A DNA stretch of 64,000 bases from Peteryoungia wuzhouensis (GCF_003205195.1 NZ_QJRY01000003.1:1-64000); one strand, 5' to 3'. Counted from the stretch's first letter, positions 1 through 10,686 are shown. Numbers and translations: made by a program. Notes: generated from the letters alone by a model not told the origin.

Positions 1-371
1 TTCCACCTCCCAACACGTCAACACTCGATTTCATAAAAAATGAGAAAAACGAACAAACAATTGAAATGATTGGAGAATTTCGTTATCGCTGATATGCCGC
101 CCGAAAAAGCAGCGATCCGGCACGGTCTTTGGCTCGGCAAAAGGTGGCCTTCCCGTGCATCAGGACCAACGTCGCCCGCACCATCCTCCCCGCGTCAAAC
201 CCCATATAAGGAGAGGCGCCCCGCATTCTCCATAATTCGGGTTCACACAGAGCCCGAAATCGCCGCTGATTTGACGCCGGCGGCCAAAACATGAGACATG
301 AAAGCCGCTTGGCTCCGGCTTGGGGTCTTCAGCGTCTTCACGATGATCAGGACAGGGATCGACAGACCGGC
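1..371. other. Non-coding left edge and leader of the M23 peptidase gene
   Basis: No convincing gene is visible. The first 60 bases are AT-rich. TTGAAA at 61-66 followed 17 bases later by TATCGC at 84-89 is a possible sigma-70-type promoter reading rightwards, but the match is modest and would leave a leader of about 280 bases. Open frames in this stretch lack ribosome-binding sites and resemble no family I recognise. Confidence 0.4.
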
Positions 372-2315
372 ATGACGGCAGACCGCGACATGATCCGCTC
401 GCTGGGCACCGAACCTCCGATCCTGGCGGATGGTTTTCGCGCACCCGATCGCCGCGAGATCTCGCTGCGCTGGCTTTCCGGCACCTTCCTCACCGGCATT
501 ACATCCTGCATCCTCATGGGGGTCGCGCTCTTCGCGGCACTCGATGGTCGCCAGCAACTCGCCATCCCGGCCGAAGCCTATGCCGTGGCCCCACCCGAAG
601 GGGCGGCAGCGTCTGCGCAGGATACCGTGCGCGGCGCCCGGCTCTTCGGCCCGAAGATCGCCGCCCGTCCGGTCGACAAGGCAATCCTCGATGTGCCGAC
701 CGTGATCAAGGACGGTGAGCGCGAGGTGGTGCGCAAACAGCCCTTCGCCCATGTGAAGATGGCGCTTGCCGCCGACTACGCCGTCCAGGACCGTTACCCC
801 CCCTTCGATCCGCTCTCGATCTTCGCGATTGATCAGACCACGCCGCCCGTCGCCAACCGCACCGGCTCGCTCTATGGATCCAACATCGAATCCGAGGTCA
901 TCCTCAAGTCGAGCCCTTTCCCGAGCGTCCCGGACCTGCCCCTCGCCGGCGAGATGACCTTCGATGAGGTCGAGGAGAATGTGCGCTCCAACGGGTCGGT
1001 CCTGACCGATGGCGACAGCCAGGTCGCCGCGCTCTATTATATCGACCCCCGCCGTTTCGACACGGAAGACACCGGCATCGATCTCGCTGCAGGCCTGTCG
1101 GCCCGGGTGGTCGAGGAGAACATGAGCGTCGCCGAGCCGGAAGCCGTCACCGCGATGACGCCGGAATTTGCCGACGACGTGCTGCCGGTGCGCAGCGCCC
1201 AATCGGTCTCGGCGCTGATGATCTCATCGGGATATCCTTCCGCCAAGGCCGAGGACGTCGAAAAAGCGCTTGCCCCCCACATGCCGGGCAAACTGCTGGC
1301 GGTCGGCGACGTGCTGCGGGTCGGCCTGATTCAGCGCGGAGACGAGGTTCGTCTCGTCCGCTTCTCGCTCTATCACAATTCCGATCACGTCGTGACGCTG
1401 GCGGTCAACGACGGAGGCCGTCTCGTTGAAGGCAGCGAACCGCCGCAACTGGCCGCGATTTCCGGCGCCTTCGACGGATCGACCCCGGCCATCGTCACCG
1501 GCCGCGATCTGCCGCGCGCCTATGACGGCATCTACCGCGCCGCACTTTCCTACGGCATGAGCAAGGAACTCACGGCACTTGTCGTCCGCCTGCTCGCCTC
1601 GAATGTCGACTTCCAGGCCCAGTTGAAACCGACCGACATGCTGGAAGCCGTCTTCTCGGTGACCGACGAAGAAGGCAAGGCGACCGAAGATTCAGAACTT
1701 CTCTACGTGCGCGCCCGCTTTGGCGACACGATCACGCAATTCTACCGTTTCCAGGATCCCGAAGACGGCTCGATCGACTACTTCGACGAAGATGGCAAGT
1801 CGATCCGGCAGTTCCTGCTGCGCAACCCTGTCCCGAACGGCCGCTTTACCTCGGGTTTCGGCATGCGCCGCCACCCGATCCTCGGTTATTCGCGCATGCA
1901 TACCGGCGTCGATTGGGCGGCCCCCCGCGGCACGCCGATCATCGCCGCCGGCAATGGTGTCGTGGAAAAGGCCGGCTGGGCTTCCGGCTACGGCAACCAG
2001 ACCCTGATCCGCCATGCCAATGGTTACGTCACCTCCTACAATCACCAGAGCGGCATCGCCAAGGGCATCGTGCCCGGCGCCAAGGTAACGCAAGGCCAGG
2101 TGATCGGCTTCGTCGGCTCGACCGGCTCCTCGACCGGCGCACACCTGCATTACGAACTGATCGTCAATGGCACCAAGGTCGATGCGATGAAAGTCCGCCT
2201 GCCCGGCGGCAAGGCGCTGGACGGTCCGGCGCTCGCCTCTTTCGAAGAGGAACGGCAGCGCATCGACACCCTTCTCGAAAGCGGCGGCCGACCGGCCCAG
2301 GTGGCGAGCCGCTGA
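372..2315 (+). CDS. Membrane-anchored M23 family metallopeptidase
   Basis: Likely a zinc endopeptidase, or an inactive relative, acting on peptidoglycan from the periplasmic side of the inner membrane. A single membrane segment lies at about residues 35-57, preceded by a short cytoplasmic tail (APDRREISLRW). A long periplasmic stretch follows, and the LytM/M23 domain occupies about residues 490-620. The metal ligands are visible: H510-x3-D514 in MHTGVDWAAPRGTP and H591-L-H593 in GAHLHYEL, so the catalytic site looks intact. I chose the ATG at 372. An in-frame ATG at 291 would add 27 residues of poor character, and neither has a strong ribosome-binding site. The gene converges on clpB across a shared terminator, an arrangement I recall from rhizobial chromosomes. 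The exact substrate is unknown. Confidence 0.88.
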   Translation: MTADRDMIRSLGTEPPILADGFRAPDRREISLRWLSGTFLTGITSCILMGVALFAALDGRQQLAIPAEAYAVAPPEGAAASAQDTVRGARLFGPKIAARPVDKAILDVPTVIKDGEREVVRKQPFAHVKMALAADYAVQDRYPPFDPLSIFAIDQTTPPVANRTGSLYGSNIESEVILKSSPFPSVPDLPLAGEMTFDEVEENVRSNGSVLTDGDSQVAALYYIDPRRFDTEDTGIDLAAGLSARVVEENMSVAEPEAVTAMTPEFADDVLPVRSAQSVSALMISSGYPSAKAEDVEKALAPHMPGKLLAVGDVLRVGLIQRGDEVRLVRFSLYHNSDHVVTLAVNDGGRLVEGSEPPQLAAISGAFDGSTPAIVTGRDLPRAYDGIYRAALSYGMSKELTALVVRLLASNVDFQAQLKPTDMLEAVFSVTDEEGKATEDSELLYVRARFGDTITQFYRFQDPEDGSIDYFDEDGKSIRQFLLRNPVPNGRFTSGFGMRRHPILGYSRMHTGVDWAAPRGTPIIAAGNGVVEKAGWASGYGNQTLIRHANGYVTSYNHQSGIAKGIVPGAKVTQGQVIGFVGSTGSSTGAHLHYELIVNGTKVDAMKVRLPGGKALDGPALASFEEERQRIDTLLESGGRPAQVASR

Positions 2316-2360
2316 GGCAGCCGCAACCGGCAGCTCCCGCACATGATGGGCGACACAGCA

Positions 2361-2392
2361 AAACGGCGGCCCGATGGACCGCCGTTTCTTTT
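2361..2392. terminator. Bidirectional Rho-independent terminator between the M23 gene and clpB
   Basis: A perfect 9-bp stem, AAACGGCGG (2361-2369) with CCGCCGTTT (2379-2387), has a 9-base loop and is followed by CTTTT. Read on the minus strand the stem is followed by a short T run as well (TTTTGC), so it can serve both convergent genes. Confidence 0.75.
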
Positions 2393-2412
2393 GGGTCAAG
2401 CGAGGCCGCAGA

Positions 2413-5016
2413 TCAGGCCGCAGCGCTGACCGAGGTCTTCGGCGAGATCAGCAGCCGGTCACTGCCGGCCTCGATCCGGATCTCCGATCCATCCAGGACC
2501 TGACCCGACAGGATCTGCTCGGCCAGCGGATCCTGCAGGTATTTCTGGATCACCCGCTTCAACGGACGTGCGCCGTAGACAGGATCGTATCCCTTGTCCG
2601 CCAGCCAGTTGCGGGCATCGGGTGCCAGATCGATCGCGATCTTGCGTTCCGACAGCAGGGACAAGAGCCGCTTCATCTGGATATCGACGATCGCACCCAT
2701 TTCCGAGCGGCGCAGGCGGTGGAACAGGATGATCTCGTCGACGCGATTGAGGAATTCCGGCCGGAACGAGGCCTTCACCACATCCATCACCTGGTCGCGC
2801 ACCTGATCGACATCCTGATCCTCGCCGAGGCTGGTCAGGTAATCGGCCCCGAGGTTCGAGGTCATGATGATGATCGTGTTCTTGAAGTCGACGGTACGAC
2901 CCTGCCCGTCAGTCAGACGCCCGTCATCGAGCACCTGAAGGAGAACATTGAACACATCGGGATGCGCCTTTTCGATCTCGTCGAACAGCACGACCTGATA
3001 GGGCTTGCGCCGTACGGCTTCGGTGAGCGCGCCGCCTTCCTCATAACCGACATAACCGGGAGGCGCCCCGATCAACCGCGCGACCGAATGCTTCTCCATG
3101 AACTCGGACATGTCGAGCCGCACCATGGCCGTCTCGTCGTCGAAGAGGAAACGGGCGAGCGACTTGGTAAGCTCGGTCTTGCCGACGCCGGTGGGGCCAA
3201 GGAAGATGAACGAGCCGATCGGCCGGTTGGGGTCCTGCAGTCCGGCGCGGGCACGGCGAACCGCACGTGACACCGCCTGCACGGCATCCCCCTGGCCGAC
3301 AACCGATTTTGCCAGCTCGTCTTCCATCCGGAGCAGCTTGTCGCGTTCGCCTTCCAACATCCGGTCAACAGGAATGCCTGTCCAGCGCGACACGACATGG
3401 GCGATACCATCGGCGGTCACCACTTCCTGCACCATGTTGCCGATGCCCGACGCATCCTGGGCCTCCGCTTCGACAAGCTGCTTTTCGAGGTTCGGGATCA
3501 CGCCATAGGCGAGTTCGCCCGCCCGCTGGAATTCACCCTGCCGCTGCGCGATCGCAAGTTCGTTGCGCGCCTCGTCGAGCTGCTTCTTCAGATCGGCAGC
3601 GAGACCAAGCTTCTGCTTCTCCGCCTGCCAGCGGGCCGTCAGCGCATCCGCCTCTTCCTCAAGCGAGGTGAGCTCGGTTTCAAGCCGGTTCAGCCGGTCG
3701 GCCGAGGCCGCATCGGTTTCCTTCTTCAGCGCCTCGCGCTCGATCTTCAACTGCATGATACGGCGGTCGAGTTCGTCCAGCTCTTCCGGCTTCGAATCCA
3801 CCTGCATCCGAAGCCGCGATGCGGCTTCGTCCATCAGATCGATCGCCTTGTCGGGCAGGAACCGGTCGGTGATATAGCGGTTCGACAAGGTCGCGGCCGC
3901 GACCAGTGCCGAATCCGAGATCCGCACCTTGTGATGCTGCTCGTATTTCTCCTTCAACCCGCGCAGGATCGAGATCGTGTCCTCGACATTCGGCTCGTTG
4001 ACCATGACCGGCTGGAAGCGCCGGGCAAGGGCCGCATCCTTCTCGACATGTTTGCGATATTCGTCGAGCGTGGTCGCGCCAACGCAATGCAGCTCGCCGC
4101 GGGCAAGCGCGGGCTTGAGCAGATTGGAGGCGTCCATCGCTCCATCCGCCTTGCCGGCACCAACAAGCGTGTGCATTTCGTCGATGAACAGAATGATCTC
4201 GCCGCTTTCCGACTGCACTTCCGAAAGCACGGCCTTCAGCCGCTCCTCGAATTCGCCGCGATATTTCGCACCGGCAATCAGCGCGCCCATGTCGAGCGCC
4301 ATCAGCTTCTTGTCTTTGAGACTTTCCGGCACGTCGCCATTGACGATGCGCAGCGCCAGCCCCTCGGCGATCGCCGTCTTGCCGACACCGGGTTCACCGA
4401 TCAGCACAGGATTGTTCTTGGTCCGGCGCGACAGAACCTGAATGGTGCGACGGATTTCGTCGTCACGACCGATGACGGGATCAAGCCGGCCTTCGCGGGC
4501 TTCTTCGGTCAGGTCACGGGCATATTTCTTCAGGGCATCGAAACCGGCCTCGGCATTGGCGCCATCGGCGGTCCGGCCCTTGCGGATTTCGTTGATCACC
4601 TGGTTGAGCGCAGCCGCCGTCACCCCGCCCTTCTTCAAAGAAGCGGATGTGGAGGCGGAGGATTCGATGGCCAGCGCCAGCAGCAGGCGCTCGACGGTGA
4701 CGAAACTGTCGCCGGCCTTCTTCGCTGCATCTTCGGCGGTCGAAAATACCTTGGCGAGCGGCTGTGCCAGATAGACCTGGCCATTGCCGCCGGACACCTT
4801 CGGCAGTTTGGCAAGTGCTGCATCATTGGCGATGCGCACGGCCTTCGCATCCCCGCCCGCCCGGCTGATCAGCGACGACGCCATGCCCTGGTCGTCATCG
4901 AGCAGAACTTTCAGCACATGCTCGGGCGTGAACTGCTGGTGCCCCTCGGAAAGGGCATAGGTCTGCGCCGACTGCAAAAAGCCGCGCACACGTTCGGAAT
5001 AGCTCTCGATATTCAT
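2413..5016 (-). CDS. clpB: ATP-dependent disaggregase ClpB
   Basis: Hsp100 chaperone that, with DnaK, pulls aggregated proteins apart through a hexameric ring. At 867 residues it has full family length: an N-terminal Clp repeat domain (residues 1-140), a first AAA+ module with Walker A GEPGVGKT (about 206) and Walker [10 protein letters not shown], a long coiled-coil middle domain (about 400-525), and a second AAA+ module with Walker [10 protein letters not shown] (about 605) and Walker [12 protein letters not shown]. The middle domain separates ClpB from ClpA and ClpC. The start [10 protein letters not shown] is preceded by GGAGA about 8 bases upstream; an upstream in-frame start would add only 13 residues of odd sequence. 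A heat-shock-type promoter lies about 110 bases upstream. It is the last gene of the minus-strand housekeeping run. Confidence 0.97.
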   Translation of the reverse strand: MNIESYSERVRGFLQSAQTYALSEGHQQFTPEHVLKVLLDDDQGMASSLISRAGGDAKAVRIANDAALAKLPKVSGGNGQVYLAQPLAKVFSTAEDAAKKAGDSFVTVERLLLALAIESSASTSASLKKGGVTAAALNQVINEIRKGRTADGANAEAGFDALKKYARDLTEEAREGRLDPVIGRDDEIRRTIQVLSRRTKNNPVLIGEPGVGKTAIAEGLALRIVNGDVPESLKDKKLMALDMGALIAGAKYRGEFEERLKAVLSEVQSESGEIILFIDEMHTLVGAGKADGAMDASNLLKPALARGELHCVGATTLDEYRKHVEKDAALARRFQPVMVNEPNVEDTISILRGLKEKYEQHHKVRISDSALVAAATLSNRYITDRFLPDKAIDLMDEAASRLRMQVDSKPEELDELDRRIMQLKIEREALKKETDAASADRLNRLETELTSLEEEADALTARWQAEKQKLGLAADLKKQLDEARNELAIAQRQGEFQRAGELAYGVIPNLEKQLVEAEAQDASGIGNMVQEVVTADGIAHVVSRWTGIPVDRMLEGERDKLLRMEDELAKSVVGQGDAVQAVSRAVRRARAGLQDPNRPIGSFIFLGPTGVGKTELTKSLARFLFDDETAMVRLDMSEFMEKHSVARLIGAPPGYVGYEEGGALTEAVRRKPYQVVLFDEIEKAHPDVFNVLLQVLDDGRLTDGQGRTVDFKNTIIIMTSNLGADYLTSLGEDQDVDQVRDQVMDVVKASFRPEFLNRVDEIILFHRLRRSEMGAIVDIQMKRLLSLLSERKIAIDLAPDARNWLADKGYDPVYGARPLKRVIQKYLQDPLAEQILSGQVLDGSEIRIEAGSDRLLISPKTSVSAAA

Positions 5017-5126
5017 GGTCTGTCTCCGTTTCCCCGCCCTGCCCGCATTCGGCACAGAACGGATGCTGTGGATCAGGCCCCCGGAACCGGCGGGCCCTGG
5101 CGCGGATCACCGCGCCCTTGATCGAG

Positions 5127-5155
5127 ATATGGGAGTGGTTTTGTGCCCTTTAAAG
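5127..5155 (-). promoter_or_regulatory. Candidate heat-shock (RpoH) promoter of clpB
   Basis: On the minus strand CTTTAAA (5155-5149) is followed after 15 bases by CCCATAT (5133-5127). This resembles the sigma-32 pattern CTTGAA/CCCATNT and lies just after the terminator of the upstream gene and ahead of clpB. One base of the -35 core differs from consensus. Assignment is by pattern and context only. Confidence 0.55.
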
Positions 5156-5167
5156 AGGCATTTAAAC

Positions 5168-5194
5168 GAAAAACTCCGGGCTTTCGCCCGGAGC
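5168..5194 (-). terminator. Rho-independent terminator of the DUF4167 gene
   Basis: On the minus strand CTCCGGGCGAAAGCCCGGAG forms a 7-bp GC-rich stem with a 6-base loop, followed directly by TTTTTCG. It begins about 30 bases after the stop codon of the DUF4167 gene and separates it from the clpB promoter. Confidence 0.85.
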
Positions 5195-5223
5195 TTTCAT
5201 TCGTCAAATTGGCGTGGATCCAA

Positions 5224-6021
5224 TCACTCGGTCTCGGCCGAAGCGAGCGCCGGAGCGCCGTCACCGTCAGCGTTTCCACCGCCTTCGCCACCTTCGTCGG
5301 CACCGGCACTGCGGCGCGGCTGGCGACGGGGACGATTGCCGGCAGCGCGGCGACGCGGCTGGCGTTCACCGCTGGCCTCGGCTGCGCTTTCGGCAGCAGC
5401 GGCTACGGCTTCTGCCGGCATGTCCTCGATGACCGGCTGCGGACCCGATCCGGCAATTTCCGGCTGCGGCTGAAGCTGGGGCTCTGGCTGACGCGGCGGG
5501 CGGTTGTGCTGCTGCGGCCGGTTCTGCTGCTGCGGACGCGGCTGCTGCTGCGGTGCCTGCTGGTTGCCGCGCTCACCGCCCCGTTCATTCCCACGATCAT
5601 TGCCGCGCTCGGCGGTGTGACCATTGTTGTCGTCGGAACCGTCGAAGTCCTCGCCATCGCGCTCGTTATAGTCCTGGCGATCGTCGCGGTCGTCGTTGCC
5701 ATCGCGGTCGTCGCGCTGGAAGCGTTCCTGCATCTGCGCCTGGGCGGCAGCGATGATGCGGTTATAGTGTTCGGCATGCTGCAGATAGTTTTCCGCCATG
5801 ACGCGGTCGCCGGCACTCTGCGCATCGCGCGCCAGCGTCGAATACTTCTCTGCGATATGCTGAGCCGTGCCACGGATTTTGACGTCAGGACCCGAGCTGT
5901 CATAGGTCCGGGTCAGGGGGTTCTGGCCCTTGCGGTTGAAGTTGCCGCCGCCATTGCCGCCGCCACCGCCATTGTTGTTGTTACGCCCCCGACCACGCTT
6001 GTTCTGCTGTCCTGGCCTCAT
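5224..6021 (-). CDS. DUF4167 domain protein with low-complexity tail
   Basis: A conserved alphaproteobacterial protein of unknown function. The N-terminus is basic and Gly/Asn-rich (RPGQQNKRGRGR, then runs of N and G). The folded part, about residues 40-105, contains TYDSSGPDVKIRGTAQHIAEKY and a predicted helical pair; this is the DUF4167 signature. The remainder, to residue 265, is disordered, with acidic, glutamine-rich and arginine-rich blocks. The composition resembles RNA-binding or condensate-forming proteins, which is inference only. The start at 6021 has AGGTGA about 10 bases upstream; an earlier in-frame start would add 24 uncharacteristic residues. The gene follows prmC after a 332-base gap and ends at a strong terminator, so it is probably a separate transcription unit. 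Confidence 0.85.
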   Translation of the reverse strand: MRPGQQNKRGRGRNNNNGGGGGNGGGNFNRKGQNPLTRTYDSSGPDVKIRGTAQHIAEKYSTLARDAQSAGDRVMAENYLQHAEHYNRIIAAAQAQMQERFQRDDRDGNDDRDDRQDYNERDGEDFDGSDDNNGHTAERGNDRGNERGGERGNQQAPQQQPRPQQQNRPQQHNRPPRQPEPQLQPQPEIAGSGPQPVIEDMPAEAVAAAAESAAEASGERQPRRRAAGNRPRRQPRRSAGADEGGEGGGNADGDGAPALASAETE

Positions 6022-6353
6022 AGATGATTCACCTGAATGTCTCTGTTGTGCTGAAAAAGGGCAAAGCCGCTGGTTCTGGTTAGCCCGGACCAAGTCTCCA
6101 CGCGCCGCCGGCAGACCGCGCTCTCGCCTTGCTCGCCGCTGGTGAAAGTCGAGTTTACTGAGTTACGCACCGGTCTTTTTGTGCTTCGCGGAGTTCGAAA
6201 GCGAACCGTGATCGAAGCCGGCCCAGACACGAACGAATCTTCGTTCTTTACCCCGCCGCCCGTTGCGTGCCCGCAAACTATTACGCTTCATCCGGAAAAC
6301 CAAGCCTTTTTCTGTTTTTCCCGGAATTATCCTTAGCAGCCGCAGCAAACCCG
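6022..6353. promoter_or_regulatory. Intergenic leader of the DUF4167 gene with inverted repeats
   Basis: No gene is supported here. Two inverted repeats stand out: GTTCG-AAAG-CGAAC at 6193-6206 and the perfect 16-base palindrome GAACGAATCTTCGTTC at 6231-6246. Both carry GTTCG/CGAAC half-sites and lie about 170-225 bases upstream of the DUF4167 start codon. They could be operator sites or leader hairpins. No clear -35/-10 pair was identified. Confidence 0.4.
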
Positions 6354-7229
6354 TCAGTCACGCTTTGCGCTGAAGATCAACACACGATCGCGGCCGCCAT
6401 GGTCGCGGCGCGCTTCAACGAGAAAAAAACCCGCCTGCTCAAAGACTTGCTTCACCTCGTCATGCTGGTCGTAGCCGATTTCGAGCCCAACGATACCTTC
6501 CGGCTTCAAATGGGCCGAGGCGTCCTTTGCAATGGCACGATAGGCGTCGAGACCGTCAGGTCCACCATCCAGAGCGGCGGCGGGATCATGATTTGCCACT
6601 TCCGGCTCCAGATCCGCCATCACCTCTGTGCGAATATAGGGCGGATTGGAGACGATGATGTCGAAGCTTTCGGACGTCTGCGCAAACCAGGGACCGACCC
6701 GTGTCGCAAAGCGCGCGCCGAGCCCGAGAGCCGCAGCATTGGCTGCTGCCGTCTTCAGCGCATCCTCGGAAATGTCGACGCCCACCGCCCGTGCGTCCGA
6801 ACAGTCTGCGATGAGCGCCAGCGCAATTGCGCCCGTGCCCGTGCCGAGATCCACGATCTCGGCACGCCCTTGCCGGGCGATCGTGTTTCGCAGATAGGGC
6901 AACACGGCATCGACGAGCACTTCCGTATCGGGGCGCGGCTCGAGCGTGCCGGAGGAAAGCTTGAGCTCAAGCCCGTAGAATTCGCGCGATCCGAGAATCC
7001 GATAGACCGGTTCGCGCGCCAGCCGCCGCAGCACCGCCTGTTCCACGCGGGAAAGGTTTTCGTCCGATACCGCACGATCGCCACGCAACACCAGATCCGT
7101 ATGGCTGAGCCCCAGCAGCTCCATCACAAGGATCCGCGAATCCTGATCGGCATCGGCAAGGCCGACGTCCTCGAAGCGCCGGCGGACGTCGTGGATCAGA
7201 CCTCTCGCCGTTGCGCTCTTCTCGTTCAC
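6354..7229 (-). CDS. prmC: Peptide chain release factor N5-glutamine methyltransferase PrmC
   Basis: Methylates the glutamine of the GGQ motif of release factors using S-adenosylmethionine. At 291 residues it has an N-terminal helical substrate-binding domain (1-85) and a Rossmann methyltransferase domain with [14 protein letters not shown] and the diagnostic NPPY motif ([11 protein letters not shown], about residue 195). The start codon overlaps the prfA stop by four bases (ATGA), so it is translationally coupled to its own substrate gene, the usual arrangement. Confidence 0.96.
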   Translation of the reverse strand: MNEKSATARGLIHDVRRRFEDVGLADADQDSRILVMELLGLSHTDLVLRGDRAVSDENLSRVEQAVLRRLAREPVYRILGSREFYGLELKLSSGTLEPRPDTEVLVDAVLPYLRNTIARQGRAEIVDLGTGTGAIALALIADCSDARAVGVDISEDALKTAAANAAALGLGARFATRVGPWFAQTSESFDIIVSNPPYIRTEVMADLEPEVANHDPAAALDGGPDGLDAYRAIAKDASAHLKPEGIVGLEIGYDQHDEVKQVFEQAGFFLVEARRDHGGRDRVLIFSAKRD

Positions 7230-8305
7230 TGGATTTCGCCCAACTGCGCCAGCTGCCCGGCCTGGTAATCCGAGATCAGCGCATCGACCATTTCGTCGAT
7301 GTCGCCCTCGATCATCTTGTCCAGCTTGTAGAGCGTCAGATTGATGCGGTGATCCGTCACCCGTCCCTGCGGGAAGTTATAGGTCCGGATCCGCTCCGAC
7401 CGGTCACCGGAACCGACCTGGTTCTTGCGGTTGGCCGACCGTTCGCTGTCCACCTTCTGCCGCTCGATATCGTACAGGCGCGAGCGCAACACCTGCATCG
7501 CCTTGGCCCGGTTCTGGTGCTGCGACTTTTCCGAGGACGTGACAATCAGCCCGGTCGGCAGATGGGTGATGCGCACGGCGGAGTCGGTCGTGTTGACGTG
7601 CTGGCCACCGGCACCGGAGGAACGCATGGTGTCGATGCGGATATCTTCGGGCTTGATCTCGATGTCGATCTCTTCCGCTTCCGGCAAAACGGCCACGGTC
7701 GCCGCAGACGTATGAATGCGCCCGCTCGCTTCCGTTTCCGGCACGCGCTGCACCCGGTGCACCCCGGACTCGAACTTCAACTTGGAGAACACGCCCCGCC
7801 CGCTGATCGTCGCGATGATCTCCTTGTAGCCGCCGGCTTCGCCCTCGCTTGCCGAAAGCACATCCACCTTCCATCCCTTGGTGGAGGCAAAGCGCTCATA
7901 CATGCGAAAGAGGTCGCCAGCGAACAATGCTGCTTCCGATCCACCGGTGCCGGCGCGGATTTCCAGGATCGCGCTCTTCTCGTCGGCCGCATCCTTCGGC
8001 AGAAGCAGGATCTGCATCTCGCCTTCAAGCCCTTCGATCCGGGTCTCCAACTCGGGCAGTTCCATCTCGGCGAGATCGCGCATCTCGCGATCCGTCGCCT
8101 TGTCCGAGAGCATGGTCCGCAGGTCGGCCGCCTCGTCGATCGCCGCCTGGTATTCGCGGATCTTCTTCACCACAGGCTCGAGCTCGGAATATTCCGACGC
8201 GAGCTTCACATAGACGTCGGCCGCCGGACCCGCCGACATTCGCGCCTCGATCTCGCCGAAGCGGCGTTCGAGTTCGCGCATTTTCTCGACAGGAAGCTTC
8301 GCCAC
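7226..8305 (-). CDS. prfA: Peptide chain release factor 1
   Basis: Recognises UAA and UAG in the ribosomal A site and triggers peptide release. At 359 residues it has normal length, with an N-terminal coiled coil (about 1-100), the anticodon-like region [15 protein letters not shown] (a PxT-type tripeptide, not the SPF of release factor 2), and the universal GGQ motif in [14 protein letters not shown] (about residue 235). It is flanked by ptsP (27 bases upstream) and prmC (4-base overlap), implying one transcript. Confidence 0.97.
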   Translation of the reverse strand: MAKLPVEKMRELERRFGEIEARMSAGPAADVYVKLASEYSELEPVVKKIREYQAAIDEAADLRTMLSDKATDREMRDLAEMELPELETRIEGLEGEMQILLLPKDAADEKSAILEIRAGTGGSEAALFAGDLFRMYERFASTKGWKVDVLSASEGEAGGYKEIIATISGRGVFSKLKFESGVHRVQRVPETEASGRIHTSAATVAVLPEAEEIDIEIKPEDIRIDTMRSSGAGGQHVNTTDSAVRITHLPTGLIVTSSEKSQHQNRAKAMQVLRSRLYDIERQKVDSERSANRKNQVGSGDRSERIRTYNFPQGRVTDHRINLTLYKLDKMIEGDIDEMVDALISDYQAGQLAQLGEIQ

Positions 8306-8332
8306 CCTTTACTCCGGTTTCTTCGTCAAATG

Positions 8333-10600
8333 TCAGACGGGAATGTTGTTCTCAGTCGCAAAGCGGACGAGCACCTCGCGCACTGACACGCCGGGTGTGT
8401 TGTCGTCAAGCGCGGCCATCAGGACACCGGCAAGCTGGCCGACATCAAGACCGAGCAGCATGGCCTTGACCGGACCGATCGAGGTCGGCGACATCGAGAT
8501 CGACCGGAAGCCGATCCCGAGCAGCGCCATGGCCGAAAGCGGCTTCGACGCCATCTCGCCACACAGCGTCACCGGCGTGTTGTTTCGGTCGCCGGCACGC
8601 ACGATGTCCCGAAGAATCCGCAGGAAAGGCCGCCCCAGCACATCGAAGCGATCCGCCACCCGCGCATTGCCACGATCCACCGCCATCGAGAACTGGAACA
8701 GGTCGTTCGATCCGACGGAGACGAAGTCGACCTCGTCCATCAATTCGTCGAGCTGCCACATCAGCGACGGCACTTCCAGCATGACGCCGAACTGCAGTTT
8801 TTTCGGCAGCTGGTGGCCAAACTTCGACAGATGCTGCACTTCCTTCTGCATCAGGTCGCGCACGGCCCGGATCTCGGCAACCTCGGTCACCATCGGCAGC
8901 ATCATCTTCAACTCGGCACCGGAAGACGCCTTCAGCAGCGCCCGCAACTGTGTCCTGAGCAATCCCGGCCGATCGAGCGACAGGCGGATTGCTCTCCAGC
9001 CCAATGCCGGGTTCTCTTCTTCCTGGCTGCGGAAATAGGAAACGACCTTGTCGCCACCGATGTCGAGCGTCCGGAACGTCACCGGCCGGCCGGCCGCCTG
9101 CTTCAGAACGCTGCGATAGAAGCTCTCCTGCTCCTCGCCTTTCGGCATGGTGGAGGAGATCATGAACTGCAATTCGGTGCGGAACAGACCGATGCCATCG
9201 GCACCCGAATCCGAAAGCTGCGGCAGGTCGACCAGAAGGCCGGCATTCATCTGCAGCTTGATCCGGTGCCCGTCCTTGGTAACCGGCTCGACATCACGCA
9301 GCGCCCGGAATTGCTCCTGGCGCTTCGCCCGCAGTTTGACCTTCTCTTCATAGGCCTTCTGCAGATCGGCGACCGGGCGCACATGCACCGTGCCGTCGTC
9401 CCCGTCGATGATCACGGGGTCGCCGTTTTCCGCCAATGCCACCGCACCCGCTGCCTGACCGACCACGGCGATGCCCATGGCCCGCGCGACGATGACGACG
9501 TGGCTGGTCACCGCGCCTTCTTCAAGCACGAGACCGCGCAGGTTCGCCCGCGGATAATCCAGAAGTTCGGCCGCCCCCATGGCGCGGGCAAAGACGATCG
9601 CGTCGTTCGGGAAACCTTCTGCCGTGCTGCGCGGCGAAAAGCCGGTCAGCTGCCTGAGCAGGCGGTTCGCCAAGTCGTCGAAGTCATGCATGCGTTCGCG
9701 CAGGTAAGGATCCGTCAACCGGATCATCCGCGCCTTGGTGTCGCTTTGCACCTTCTCGACGGCCGCTTCGGCCGTCAACCCGTTGTGGATCGCCTCTTCC
9801 ATGCGTCGCACCCAGCCCTGGTCATGGGCAAACATGCGGTAGGTCTCGAGCACGTCGCGATGCTCGCCTTCCATGGAGATCTCACGCCGCGACAGCATGT
9901 CGTCGATCGAAATGCGCAACGATCCAAGCGCATCGGCCAGCCGACGGATTTCGGTCTCGCTGTCTTCGTTCAAGAGATTGGTGACGACGATGCGTGGCTC
10001 GTGCAGCACGACATAACCGAGGCCGATGCCTTCCGAATAGCTGTCGCCATTGATCGAGACCGGGCGCGTCAGGTCGAGTTCGAGACCCGGACGGGTAATC
10101 TTCTTGAGTTCGCCCGTCGCAATCATCTCGGCCAGAACCATCGCGGTGGTTTCGAGCGCTTCGAGTTCGTCCTCGCGATAATTCCGCGCGGCCTTGTTCT
10201 GTACGACGAGAACGCCAAGGCTCCGGCCGGCCCTGAGGATCGGCACGCCGAGGAAGGAGTGGTAAATTTCTTCACCCGTCTCGGGGAGATAGCGGAAGGC
10301 CGGATGCGCCTGCGCATCGGAGAGGTTGAGAGACTGCGCCGACGCCGCGATCGTCCCGACGAGACCCTGCCCCATCTTCAGCTGGGCCAGGTGAACGGCG
10401 TCCTTGTTCAGACCTTCCGTTGCGTAGAGTTCCAACACGCCGTCGGAGCGCAACACATAGACCGAGCACACCTCGGCGACCATGTTGCTCGCAATCTGGC
10501 GAACGATCCGATCAAGACGCTCCTGCGGCTCGAGCGGCTCCGCCATCATTTCGCGCAACCGCTTGAGCAGGACGCGGGGACCCGCAGAAAGGTCTCTCAT
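8333..10600 (-). CDS. ptsP: Phosphoenolpyruvate-protein phosphotransferase of the nitrogen PTS (EI-Ntr)
   Basis: Takes phosphate from phosphoenolpyruvate and passes it to NPr in the regulatory PTS-Ntr chain. An N-terminal GAF domain (about residues 20-165, containing FRYLPETGEEIYHSFLGVPI) marks it as EI-Ntr rather than the sugar-transport enzyme I. The phospho-histidine domain contains GAVTSHVVIVARAMG with His367 as the expected acceptor. The C-terminal PEP-binding barrel has DGIGLFRTELQFM and TLCGEMAS. At 755 residues it is full length. It lies 86 bases after lysC and 27 bases before prfA, an order conserved in rhizobia as I recall. Control of potassium, nitrogen or exopolysaccharide physiology is known for the family, not shown here. 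Confidence 0.95.
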   Translation of the reverse strand: MRDLSAGPRVLLKRLREMMAEPLEPQERLDRIVRQIASNMVAEVCSVYVLRSDGVLELYATEGLNKDAVHLAQLKMGQGLVGTIAASAQSLNLSDAQAHPAFRYLPETGEEIYHSFLGVPILRAGRSLGVLVVQNKAARNYREDELEALETTAMVLAEMIATGELKKITRPGLELDLTRPVSINGDSYSEGIGLGYVVLHEPRIVVTNLLNEDSETEIRRLADALGSLRISIDDMLSRREISMEGEHRDVLETYRMFAHDQGWVRRMEEAIHNGLTAEAAVEKVQSDTKARMIRLTDPYLRERMHDFDDLANRLLRQLTGFSPRSTAEGFPNDAIVFARAMGAAELLDYPRANLRGLVLEEGAVTSHVVIVARAMGIAVVGQAAGAVALAENGDPVIIDGDDGTVHVRPVADLQKAYEEKVKLRAKRQEQFRALRDVEPVTKDGHRIKLQMNAGLLVDLPQLSDSGADGIGLFRTELQFMISSTMPKGEEQESFYRSVLKQAAGRPVTFRTLDIGGDKVVSYFRSQEEENPALGWRAIRLSLDRPGLLRTQLRALLKASSGAELKMMLPMVTEVAEIRAVRDLMQKEVQHLSKFGHQLPKKLQFGVMLEVPSLMWQLDELMDEVDFVSVGSNDLFQFSMAVDRGNARVADRFDVLGRPFLRILRDIVRAGDRNNTPVTLCGEMASKPLSAMALLGIGFRSISMSPTSIGPVKAMLLGLDVGQLAGVLMAALDDNTPGVSVREVLVRFATENNIPV

Positions 10601-10686
10601 CGCGCTTTTGCTCCACTTCCCATTGGTCAGCGGGCTGCTACCCTTGCCTTTTTAGGGGTCGGGCATCGGTTCTCCGCTCTCAGGAA

